DNA of 7,849 bases, from NCBI GenBank assembly GCA_020425835.1, contig JAGQRC010000137.1, positions 1-7,849 on the forward strand, in the 5' to 3' direction. Of this stretch, positions 1-6,649 are shown in pieces. Both the position numbers and the translations under genes were made by a program. Below the pieces are notes generated by a model. It worked only from the letters and a program-made list of their open reading frames with translations, made no database searches and had not been told where the DNA came from. Within the stretch, counting starts at the first letter, position 1, and each line of letters begins with the position of its first letter. Origin of the DNA: Planctomycetota bacterium (lineage in GTDB: Bacteria > Planctomycetota > UBA8108 > UBA1146 > JAJFFE01).

Positions 1-28
1 ATCGGCGGCTTGTTGTGTTTCGCGGTGT

Positions 29-232
29 TTCCCGCTCGACGCTCGGGTCCGGCCCGGTGGGGTGGATGACTTCGGCGAGGAGGTTTGGGGGCAACGCGGG
101 CGCGGCTCGGCGTCGGGGCGTGGGAAGGATGATGCTTCCCGCTCGACGTTCGGGTCCGGCCCGGTGGGGGTGGATGACTTCGGCGAGGAGGGTTGGGCGC
201 AACGCGGGCGCGGCTTGGCGTTGGGGCGTGGG
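29..232. repeat. Two-copy tandem direct repeat, period ~108 bp
   Basis: Copy 1 spans 29-124 and copy 2 spans 136-232, separated by an 11-nt spacer. Aligned by eye, they differ by five substitutions and one single-G insertion in copy 2, about 94% identity. Both begin TTCCCGCTCGAC and share GTGGATGACTTCGGCGAGGA in the middle. The first ~28 bases of the window may be the decayed tail of an earlier copy, but that match is weak. Four of the five substitutions do not look like codon-preserving change, and the indel shifts the frame, which argues against a protein-coding repeat. Function is unknown. Confidence 0.9.
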
Positions 233-396
233 TTGGACGGCGTTGGGTTCGAGTTCGTCGAATGGGAGGCACTGCCAGAATCTCGGCTCGTCATTGCGGA
301 GAGGTCGCCAGGGCGAGAAACTCTTGGCGGGGAAAAGGGCTCTCTCCCCAACAGTCGTTCTACTGCAGGCAATGCCATTACAGGCCATGGCTGTGC

Positions 397-403
397 GAGG
401 AGG
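397..403 (+). promoter_or_regulatory. Ribosome binding site that decides the GTG start at 410
   Basis: GAGGAGG lies six nucleotides before an in-frame GTG at 410. This is the best-spaced purine-rich site in the region. It favours 410 over the in-frame ATG at 425, which would lie 21 nt from the site. Confidence 0.65.
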
Positions 404-409
404 CTCCAC

Positions 410-2587
410 GTGGGTTCTCGTCGGATGGTGTGTGCCCAGTCCGTTCGTCGCGGCATCGTTCGTGCGCTCGGTTTGGGAGTCCTCGGTCTTCTCGATATCG
501 TCGAATGGGTTTCCGTCGCCTCGGCACAAGTGGTGTTCGAGGATGTGACGGCGACGTCCGGTCTGGTCGGCTACCTGCATCCCGATGGCTCGGGCTCGGG
601 ATTGGCCGCTGCCGACTTCGATGCGGATGGCGATGTCGATCTCTTCGCTCCCACTCATTGGAGCGTTCCCGATCGCCTCTATCGCAATCTCGGGAACGGA
701 ACGTTCGAGGAGGTCGGCGCGCAGCTGGGCCTGACCTCGAACGGTCATCACCGCGCGGCTCTCTGGCTCGACATCGATGGGGACGGGGATCTCGACCTGT
801 TGGTGGTCGGCGACTGCCCGTTCCTGCCCTGCGGCCAGTCGCTCGTTCTGTACCGCCAGGAGTCTCCGACCTCGTTCGTCGATGTCACCGCCGACTCCGG
901 GCTCGACAACGCCACGATCCAGTCGACGCTGCCGGTGATGGGGGGGGTCGCGGCCGGGGACCTCGATGGCGATCGCGATCTCGACCTCGTCTTCTGCGAG
1001 TGGAACGGCAGGGTCCGCTTGTTCCTCGGACAGGGCGACGGGACCTTCGTCGACGCGACGCTGGGATCGGGGCTCGACCCGACGATCCGCAAGCACTGGC
1101 AGCCGGTCCTGTTCGATGCGAACCTCGACGGCTCGCTCGACCTGTACGTCTCGGTCGACTTCGGCCCGAACCAACTCTGGATCAACCAGGGCAACGCGAC
1201 GTTCACGAACGAGGCCGGTGTCGCCGGGGTGAACAACTCCATGAACGACATGGGGATCGCCATCGGCGACTACGACAACGACCTCGATCTCGACCTCTTC
1301 GTGACCAACATCTTCGAGTTCGGCGAACACAACGTGCTGTACCGGCGCACGTCGGACGTGCCGATCCAGTACCAGGAGGTGTCGGCCACATCAGGGGTCG
1401 CCAACGGATACTGGGGATGGGGGACCACGTTCCAGGATTTCGATCACGACGGCTGGCTGGACCTCGCCGCGACCAACGGATGGTGGACCCTTCCCTGGAA
1501 CGACGATCCGAGCCGTCTCTGGATCAACCAGGGGGGTGCTTCTCCCGTCTTCTCGGACGTCTCGGTTCCCTCCGGGTTCGCGGACACCGACGTTGCGATG
1601 GGGCTCGTGGCGCTCGACATCGACCGAGATGGGGACACCGATCTCGCGCAGTCGTGCGCCCTCGGTGGCCCGTTGCGACTCCTTCGCAACGATCTCGCGG
1701 TCGGTGCCGGCAACTGGCTTCGCGTGCGGCCTCGCATGCTCGGTGACAACTCGCACGCGATCGGCGCCCTCGTGCAGGCCGACACTGCGTCCGGATCGAT
1801 GCTGCGACTGATCCAGGCGGGCTCGAGCTTCCTCGGCCAAGAGCCGGCCGAAGCCCACTTCGGTCTCGGGACCGCGACGGTGGTCGACCAGCTGACGATC
1901 CGGTGGCCCGACGGAAGCGTGACTGTGCTGAACGGGGTTTCGGCAGGGCAGGTCGTCGACGTCGTGCACGGTGGCTACGGCGATCTCGATGGTGACGGTG
2001 ACGTGGACGACGTCGATCTCGCCGCGTTCCAGGGCTGCCTGGGAAGCGATGTGACGGCGAGCCCCGGTTGCCGGCCGGCCGATCGGGATGGGGACGGACA
2101 CGTCGGGTGCCTCGACTGGATGCACTTCGTGATCGCCTACGAGGACAGCACGGGCGGGCTGCCCTCGCTCCCCGACGACTGCAATGGGAACGGGCTCCCC
2201 GACGATTGCGACCTCGACCTCGGGTTCGCGACCGACTGCGACGGCAACGGATCGCTCGATGAGTGCGACATCGCGCTCGGGGTGCTCGAGGACCTCGACG
2301 GCGACGGGATCCCCGATGTGTGTGTCCGGTTCCGCCGAGGCGACGTCGACTTCGACGGCGCGATTACCATCGCTGACGCCATCGCGATCCTGATCCCTCC
2401 GACCGGCGGCCCCGACTGCGACGATGCGCAGGACGCCAACGACGACGGGCAGATCGACATCGCCGATCCGATCACTCTTCTCTCGTATCTCTTCATCGGC
2501 GGATCCGCCCCTCCGGCACCCGCACTCGACTGCGGTCTCGACCCGACCCCCGACCTCGTCGTTTGTGTGGAGCCGCCCGACTGTTGA
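410..2587 (+). CDS. Secreted FG-GAP/VCBS propeller protein with ASPIC/UnbV domain and dockerin-like tail
   Basis: 725 residues, CRTAC1-like in architecture. The GTG start at 410 is chosen from its GAGGAGG site; ATG 425 is the alternative. Residues 1-39 form a signal peptide with an Arg-rich front and an Ala-Ser-Ala end, predicting cleavage before Gln40. Its hydrophobic core is odd in holding Asp29 and Glu32. Seven FG-GAP/VCBS blades follow (about 62-430), each with an Asp-rich Ca loop: DADGDVDL at 71, DIDGDGDLDL at 121, DLDGDRDLDL at 184, DANLDGSLDL at 236, DYDNDLDLDL at 287, DFDHDGWLDL at 343 and DIDRDGDTDL at 403. An ASPIC/UnbV domain (about 444-519) contains HFGLG and IRWPDGS. Three tail modules follow: dockerin-type loops (524-578), DCNGNG-type loops (589-638) and a double dockerin-like module (641-725). 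Such proteins are extracellular and probably bind calcium and partners; no enzymatic residues are seen. An eight-G run sits at 940-947. The product is solid; the biological role is unknown. Confidence 0.9.
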   Translation: MGSRRMVCAQSVRRGIVRALGLGVLGLLDIVEWVSVASAQVVFEDVTATSGLVGYLHPDGSGSGLAAADFDADGDVDLFAPTHWSVPDRLYRNLGNGTFEEVGAQLGLTSNGHHRAALWLDIDGDGDLDLLVVGDCPFLPCGQSLVLYRQESPTSFVDVTADSGLDNATIQSTLPVMGGVAAGDLDGDRDLDLVFCEWNGRVRLFLGQGDGTFVDATLGSGLDPTIRKHWQPVLFDANLDGSLDLYVSVDFGPNQLWINQGNATFTNEAGVAGVNNSMNDMGIAIGDYDNDLDLDLFVTNIFEFGEHNVLYRRTSDVPIQYQEVSATSGVANGYWGWGTTFQDFDHDGWLDLAATNGWWTLPWNDDPSRLWINQGGASPVFSDVSVPSGFADTDVAMGLVALDIDRDGDTDLAQSCALGGPLRLLRNDLAVGAGNWLRVRPRMLGDNSHAIGALVQADTASGSMLRLIQAGSSFLGQEPAEAHFGLGTATVVDQLTIRWPDGSVTVLNGVSAGQVVDVVHGGYGDLDGDGDVDDVDLAAFQGCLGSDVTASPGCRPADRDGDGHVGCLDWMHFVIAYEDSTGGLPSLPDDCNGNGLPDDCDLDLGFATDCDGNGSLDECDIALGVLEDLDGDGIPDVCVRFRRGDVDFDGAITIADAIAILIPPTGGPDCDDAQDANDDGQIDIADPITLLSYLFIGGSAPPAPALDCGLDPTPDLVVCVEPPDC

Positions 2588-2628
2588 GCCGGGCGCCTGT
2601 TGAGCCGGGCGCCTGTTGAGCCGGGCGC
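2581..2628. repeat. Three perfect tandem copies of a 16-bp unit over the stop codon
   Basis: The unit CTGTTGAGCCGGGCGC occurs at 2581-2596, 2597-2612 and 2613-2628 without mismatch. The first copy contains the last Cys codon and TGA stop of the FG-GAP gene. Because 16 is not a multiple of three, the three TGAs (2585, 2601, 2617) fall in three different forward frames. GGCGCC, created at each junction, is self-complementary and could pair between copies. Confidence 0.97.
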
Positions 2629-2662
2629 CGGACGCGCCGCGAACGAGTTGGCGAGGTCCGGC
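2627..2662. terminator. Possible hairpin between convergent genes
   Basis: GCCGGAC (2627-2633) and GTCCGGC (2656-2662) form a 7-bp inverted repeat with a 22-nt loop in the 94-bp gap between the two convergent genes. The position suits a bidirectional terminator. There is no T-tract on either strand and the loop is long, so this is weak. Confidence 0.2.
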
Positions 2663-2681
2663 ACCGGCACGCCGCCAGTTC

Positions 2682-5591
2682 CTACGGACTCTCTTCCAAC
2701 CGGTAGCTCACCCGAGCCGGCTCGGCGGCGTTCGCCTCGAAGCTCATCTCGTGAAGGAGTTGGCCGTCGCGGAAGATCCGTAGCGTGTGGCTTCCCGGAG
2801 CGAGGCTCGTGTAGCGATACCGTCCGTGCTCGTCGGTCGTCATCGTCAGGCTACCGTTGACGACGTTGCCCCCACGGTCGACCACGTGGATCATCAGATC
2901 GGGGACCGCACGTCCGTCACGGTCCGTCACCTCGACTTCGACCGTGGCACCGCGTCGGAGGATGAGGTCCACCTTTCCCTTTCTCGCGGTCTCCGCATCG
3001 AGCTTCACCGGCTCGCTGACGGAGGCGCCGTAGCCGGGGGCGCGGGCGAAGACGAGGTGTCGCCCCGATCCGAGACCGGAGATCGTGAACGATCCCGCGT
3101 GATCCGACATCGCCCGTCCGGAGAACCGCGTGGATCCGCCGTCGCCGACTTCGCTCAAGACGAAGATCTCGGTGTTCTCGATCGCACCGCCATCGACATC
3201 GAGCACCGTGCCCTGGATCGACAGATTGGAGAAGGTCAGCTCGATCTCGTAGTCCTTTGCCTCTTCGCACTCGATGCTGTCGATGACCGTGAAGCTGCCT
3301 CCCGCATTGGCCGACACGCCGACGGAGTAGCGCTCGAACTTGAGGTTGCGGATCTCGAAGAACCCATCGCCATCCGACATCGACGACTCCATCGTGAAGT
3401 CGCGACCCGTCTCGGGATCGGCGGGATCCCGCTCGGTCATGACCGAGACGCTCATTCCGGCCAGCGGGTCGCCCTGCTCGTCGATTACGCGTCCCTTCAG
3501 CCGCGCCAGCGATGGCGAGTCGATGAAGTCGACGATGGTGTCCTTGGTCGCACCGAGCACCGCCATCTGCACCTGACCACCGTTGGCGTCGGTGCCCTCG
3601 ATGTCGATGAGAACCAGCACATAGGACCCTGGGTTCAGGTTCGGGATGTGGTACTGCCCGTTCTCGTCCACCTCGCTCCAGGTCATTTGGGCGAGCTCCG
3701 GTCGCATCGACATGCTGAAGGCGACGACGCGGCTGGAGGAACGGCGCTCGCTCCGGGAGTCGATCGCCGTCCCACGGAAACCGGTGCCCTGCTTCAGCGC
3801 GAGATCGACGACGGCCTCGTCGTCGCGCTCGAGCTCCACCCAGTGGTCGAGCGGCATGTAGTCCGGGTGGAGCACACGGATCAGCGCGCGCCCGGTTCGC
3901 AGGTCGTGGAGGGTGAACTCGCCGCGCTCATCGGTTCGCGTCGCATTGCGCACGCGGTCGTCGCAATCGATCCGGTTGAGCATGTTCACGGTGCCCGGCA
4001 GATGCTCGAGGTGCGCATAGACGATCGCACCGGCGATCGGCCGCCCCGTCGCCTCCGAGTAGATCGATCCCTTCAGGGAGGTGCCCGGCACGACCCCTAG
4101 AGAGACGTCGGCGATGTCGCCGCGACCCAACTCGATCATCGCGACCTCCGATCGGGCATAGCCGTCGCGATAGGCCCAGACGCGGTACTTGCCCGGAGTG
4201 ACGCCGCCCCAGTAGAAGCGACCGTCCTCGCTCTCGAAGGTCCGGACGATCGGCTGTCCGGTGCGGTACTGATCGAAGTAGATCTGGATCCCCACCAACG
4301 CGCGGTCGAGCGGTTCTCCGCCTTCGGTGACGAAGAAGCGGCCGGTGATCGCGGTCTCGGTGTAGAGCGTGATCTCCACCGGCGCGACGTCCGCGTCGGC
4401 CATCGCGGGGCTCGCGTCTTCGGTCGTCGGCTCCGAGGTCTCTCGACCTTGGGTCTCGGAGGGGTCGTCGGCCGGTGGCCACGGAGTGCGCGACTCCTCG
4501 AAGCGGTCGAGTGTCGCGACGATCACACCCGTCGCGTCCCGGCTCACGCGGAGCCGGAATCGTCCCTCGTCGTCCGAGGTGGCGCGACCCGCTTCGGCTT
4601 CTCCCGAGGCGCGGGTGAAGCTGAGCTGAGCGCCCGGGAGCGGGTCCCCGTGGACGTCCAACACTTGCCCCGGGATCTCGATGAACTCTTGCGGATCGCT
4701 CGAGCCCGGGATCGATGGGTCCGGCGTCGTTGCCGGGTCGGAGGACGCCACCGTCGAGCCGTCGCGTACGGTGCTGCTTCCGTCGGAGTGGAACTCACCG
4801 ACCTGGCCGCTCTCGATCTTCACGCGGTCGCCACCGGGAGTGTCGACCGTGACGCTCTGGTCGCGGTCATGAGAGAGCACGGCGATGGTCACCACGACGG
4901 CGACGGCGGCCGCGGTTCCGATCACGATCCTACGGTTCATTCGGAACTCCTTGTCGACGGGGATCGAAGGGGGGTCGGACGCGATGTCCACTCGGTAGAG
5001 CGCGCGTCGACCTTCGATCGACACGAACGCGGCGTCGATCCGACTCGCCGTCGGGCTCGACACGGTCGCGGAACCGCGATCCAAGCGGAGGAGCGGTCCT
5101 CGAGGACGAGACGAAGCGCGAGTCACGGAAGGGTCGGGGCGTTCGGCGACGCTCTCCGGAGCGAGGTGGATCTCGTGCCCGGTCACCGTGCGGATGACCG
5201 CCGTGTCCTCACTGCCGAGAGCCACCGCGTCTCCGGACGAGAAACTCGACCGGTCTTCGATGCGTCGCCAGGCGCCGTGCGCTCCCGCACGGTAGAGACA
5301 CGGCCCCTCGACCGAAGCCGCGATCGGCTCGCGACCGGTTCCACGCTCGACGAGCGCGGCCAGTCCGATCGCGACGATGACCAGAGCGGCCGCCGACAGC
5401 GCGAAGGCCATCGACCGCGCCCGCCGCAACTCGCGGAGCTGTGCGTCGCGCAGCGTGGCGCGGAGTTGCGCGTCGAACGCAGCCGAGGGTCTCGGAGGGC
5501 GGTATCCGAAGCGGATCAGGCGAGCGATGTTCGCTTCCAGGATGGACTCCGGATCCCGTGGCCCTTCGATGTCTCGGCGTGGCTCGGTCAT
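2682..5591 (-). CDS. Anti-sigma-like FecR membrane protein with ~7 carboxypeptidase-regulatory-like repeats
   Basis: 969 residues. The ATG at 5591 overlaps the sigma factor stop as ATGA and has AGGAGGT five nt upstream. Residues 1-59 are charged, probably cytoplasmic and sigma-binding by position. A membrane segment follows at about 61-81, then a FecR-like region at about 89-200 with SSGDAVALGSEDTAVI and LRLDRGSATV. A second Arg-led membrane segment (220-239) starts at an internal Met218 with its own AAGGAG site. A Ser/Thr/Pro/Asp-rich linker (265-300) leads to about seven carboxypeptidase-regulatory-like beta-sandwich repeats, near 305-395, 408-500, 503-600, 603-695, 697-790, 792-882 and 883-965, recognisable by G.V.D..G.P..G and TD..G.F....L.PG..... 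No peptidase active site is seen; in this family the fold is a binding or structural module. Likely job (inference): holding the co-transcribed sigma factor inactive and sensing a periplasmic or surface signal. The ORF could be two genes joined (ATG 4940) or a real fusion. Confidence 0.85.
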   Translation of the reverse strand: MTEPRRDIEGPRDPESILEANIARLIRFGYRPPRPSAAFDAQLRATLRDAQLRELRRARSMAFALSAAALVIVAIGLAALVERGTGREPIAASVEGPCLYRAGAHGAWRRIEDRSSFSSGDAVALGSEDTAVIRTVTGHEIHLAPESVAERPDPSVTRASSRPRGPLLRLDRGSATVSSPTASRIDAAFVSIEGRRALYRVDIASDPPSIPVDKEFRMNRRIVIGTAAAVAVVVTIAVLSHDRDQSVTVDTPGGDRVKIESGQVGEFHSDGSSTVRDGSTVASSDPATTPDPSIPGSSDPQEFIEIPGQVLDVHGDPLPGAQLSFTRASGEAEAGRATSDDEGRFRLRVSRDATGVIVATLDRFEESRTPWPPADDPSETQGRETSEPTTEDASPAMADADVAPVEITLYTETAITGRFFVTEGGEPLDRALVGIQIYFDQYRTGQPIVRTFESEDGRFYWGGVTPGKYRVWAYRDGYARSEVAMIELGRGDIADVSLGVVPGTSLKGSIYSEATGRPIAGAIVYAHLEHLPGTVNMLNRIDCDDRVRNATRTDERGEFTLHDLRTGRALIRVLHPDYMPLDHWVELERDDEAVVDLALKQGTGFRGTAIDSRSERRSSSRVVAFSMSMRPELAQMTWSEVDENGQYHIPNLNPGSYVLVLIDIEGTDANGGQVQMAVLGATKDTIVDFIDSPSLARLKGRVIDEQGDPLAGMSVSVMTERDPADPETGRDFTMESSMSDGDGFFEIRNLKFERYSVGVSANAGGSFTVIDSIECEEAKDYEIELTFSNLSIQGTVLDVDGGAIENTEIFVLSEVGDGGSTRFSGRAMSDHAGSFTISGLGSGRHLVFARAPGYGASVSEPVKLDAETARKGKVDLILRRGATVEVEVTDRDGRAVPDLMIHVVDRGGNVVNGSLTMTTDEHGRYRYTSLAPGSHTLRIFRDGQLLHEMSFEANAAEPARVSYRLEESP
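4937..4952 (-). promoter_or_regulatory. Internal ribosome binding site and start (ATG 4940) inside the FecR/repeat ORF
   Basis: On the minus strand AAGGAG (4952-4947) lies six nt before an in-frame ATG (4940-4938). The protein from that ATG begins MNRRIVIGTAAAVAVVVTIA, a textbook signal-anchor, and would be 752 residues ending at 2682. The ATG is part of ATGA, so a TGA exists in the neighbouring frame exactly where an upstream gene would normally stop. This mirrors the ATGA junction at 5591-5588. Confidence 0.5.
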
Positions 5592-5603
5592 CGTCGACCT
5601 CCT
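5588..5603 (-). promoter_or_regulatory. ATGA stop/start overlap with strong ribosome binding site
   Basis: The sigma factor ends in TGA (5590-5588) and the next gene starts in ATG (5591-5589), sharing ATGA. AGGAGGT (5603-5597) lies five nt before the ATG, inside the end of the sigma gene. This arrangement supports co-transcription and translational coupling, as is usual for sigma/anti-sigma pairs. Confidence 0.85.
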
Positions 5604-6211
5604 GCGAGGCGTCCGGCGATCATCTCGAACGCGCGCCGGAACGCATGACGGGCTCGGGTCAGCGTCGACTCCACGGCCTTGGCGCTCGTTCCTCGGCGAC
5701 GCGCGATGTCCTCGACACGGTCCGAGGTGATGTACTTGGCGATCAGGACCTCTTGGTAGGGAAGGGGCAGGCTCGCGAGCGTCGCGGTGACCAGGTCCTG
5801 GGTCTCGGCGCGCTCGAGCACTTCGTCCGGTAACGTCTCGTCGAGATTCGCGAGCATGGCGTCGAGCTCCGGATCGACCGAGTCCAGGGCGACCGCGAGT
5901 CGTTCCCGATAGGATCGACGGCGCTCCTGCAGCAAGAGGTTCTTCGCGATCCCGCACAGCCAGGTGTGGATCGAGGCCTCGAATCGGAACCGACGGAGAC
6001 CCTGGAGCGCGATCAGGAAGGTCTCCTGGACGATCTCCTCCGCCTGCTCGCGCCGGCCCCCGACGCGGAAGAAGACGAAGCGGTACACGGCCGGGGCGAA
6101 CGTCGCTTGGAAGCGATCGAGCGCGTTCGCATCGCCGCGGATCACCTCGCGAGCGAGGGTCCGCTCCTCGTCCCGACTCGGGGACTCTTGCCGTCGCTCC
6201 AACCCTTGCAC
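5588..6211 (-). CDS. ECF-type RNA polymerase sigma-70 factor
   Basis: 207 residues, a normal ECF length, with only regions 2 and 4. Region 2 spans about 34-100: FAPAVYRFVFFRVGG, then the core-binding helix EQAEEIVQETFLIAL (55-69), then the -10-recognition part F.FEASIHTWLCGIAKNLLL (76-94) followed by basic residues. A linker rich in Asp/Glu/Leu (108-140) leads to region 4 (about 143-195), with LASLPLPYQEVLIAKYI and the helix-turn-helix VEDIARRRGTSAKAVESTLTR that reads the -35 element. It directs core polymerase to a dedicated promoter set. The start is GTG 6211; a GGAAGGA site lies 11 nt upstream, a rather long spacing, and no better in-frame start is seen. It overlaps the FecR-like gene by ATGA, so that product is the probable regulator. 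ECF factors often autoregulate, but I could not recognise a promoter. The subgroup is not assigned. Confidence 0.93.
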   Translation of the reverse strand: MQGLERRQESPSRDEERTLAREVIRGDANALDRFQATFAPAVYRFVFFRVGGRREQAEEIVQETFLIALQGLRRFRFEASIHTWLCGIAKNLLLQERRRSYRERLAVALDSVDPELDAMLANLDETLPDEVLERAETQDLVTATLASLPLPYQEVLIAKYITSDRVEDIARRRGTSAKAVESTLTRARHAFRRAFEMIAGRLAGGRR

Positions 6212-6383
6212 CCCGCTTCTGATCCTTCCCCAGGAGCCCCTTCGAGAAGCTCGTCTTCGCCGAGAGGACGGGCTTCCGTCACCTTGGTGTGACTCGCCCT
6301 TTCGATCCTTCGCGGATTCTCGGGGTTCAGCGGTTTCTTTGCCCGTGGATGTCGGGCGACACGTTCACACGAACGGTGCGCGC

Positions 6384-6479
6384 GACCGGCCGTCGAGACG
6401 AGCTCCCCCCGAGGAGTTCCCACCGAGAGGTCTCGAGCCGGCCGGTCCGCGATCCACCATCCGGCAGAAGGACCGGCCG
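6384..6479. repeat. Inverted repeat and third copy of GACCGGCCG
   Basis: CGGCCGGTCC (6439-6448) and GGACCGGCCG (6470-6479) form a perfect 10-bp inverted repeat with a 21-nt loop. GACCGGCCG also occurs at 6384-6392 in the same orientation as the right arm. It may be an operator or an mRNA hairpin in the leader of either divergent gene. In DNA this GC-rich a single 9-mer match is expected by chance, so only the combination is notable. Confidence 0.4.
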
Positions 6480-6638
6480 CGACTTCGGTTCAGGCTGCCG
6501 GGGTGACTTGACGGGAGTGTCGGACGCGGCGCTCCGATGGCGAATCCGCCGCGGCCCTGGTCGATCCCGCCTGCCGCCGTACGATGGACCTCGTTTCGAA
6601 TCCACTCGTTACGCGCAGCGAGACATCACGTTCCAGAT

Positions 6639-6643
6639 GGGAG
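6639..6643 (+). promoter_or_regulatory. Ribosome binding site for the secreted repeat protein
   Basis: GGGAG lies six nt before ATG 6650. The nearby ATG 6637 and GTG 6643 are out of frame, so this site fixes the start. Confidence 0.6.
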
Positions 6644-6649
6644 TGCAGA

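Larger units (their letters stand above)
1..409. other. Non-coding region upstream of the FG-GAP gene
   Basis: No convincing gene is seen here. Frames are open because the DNA is very GC-rich, but the encoded peptides are low-complexity Gly/Arg-rich, resemble no family I recognise, and would place more than 115 residues in front of a signal peptide. The region holds a tandem duplication (29-232), then a stretch (about 233-396) with no recognisable element, then the ribosome binding site of the next gene. I could not identify a promoter. Confidence 0.65.
6212..6649. other. Divergent intergenic region between sigma operon and secreted repeat protein
   Basis: 438 bp between two divergently transcribed genes, so it should hold both promoters. 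It contains a 10-bp inverted repeat (6439-6479) and an extra copy of one arm at 6384-6392. TTGACG at 6508-6513 and TACGAT at 6580-6585 resemble -35 and -10 elements on the plus strand, but neither has a properly spaced partner, so no promoter is called. No GAAC/GTC-type ECF promoter pair stood out by eye. Open frames here are GC-driven. Confidence 0.6.

Noticed and set aside
62..409. N-terminal extension of the FG-GAP gene from ATG 62
   Set aside because: It would add 116 low-complexity residues in front of a clear signal peptide, runs through a tandem DNA repeat with an indel, and has no good ribosome binding site; the GAGGAGG-GTG pair at 397-412 fits much better.
193..1746. 517-codon plus-strand open frame overlapping the FG-GAP gene
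   Set aside because: It is an Arg-rich out-of-frame shadow; the FG-GAP frame has seven regular Ca loops.
2787..4100. Long plus-strand open frame (437 codons) opposite the repeat protein
   Set aside because: It is rich in His/Arg/Asp/Val with no domain; it mirrors the GC-rich repeat gene on the other strand.
2682..4700. A carboxypeptidase enzyme
   Set aside because: Only the regulatory-like beta-sandwich repeats are present; no zinc-binding or catalytic peptidase domain is seen.
4449..5648. Long plus-strand open frame (399 codons) opposite the FecR-like region
   Set aside because: It is Arg-rich and low complexity, and lies antisense to well-supported coding sequence.
5592..5957. Extension of the FecR-like gene upstream of ATG 5591
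   Set aside because: This stretch lies inside the sigma factor gene in another frame and encodes Arg/Pro-rich nonsense; the ATGA overlap and AGGAGGT support 5591.
6508..6536. TTGACG as a sigma-70 -35 element for the secreted repeat gene
   Set aside because: The sequence 17 nt downstream (GCTCCG) bears no likeness to a -10 element.
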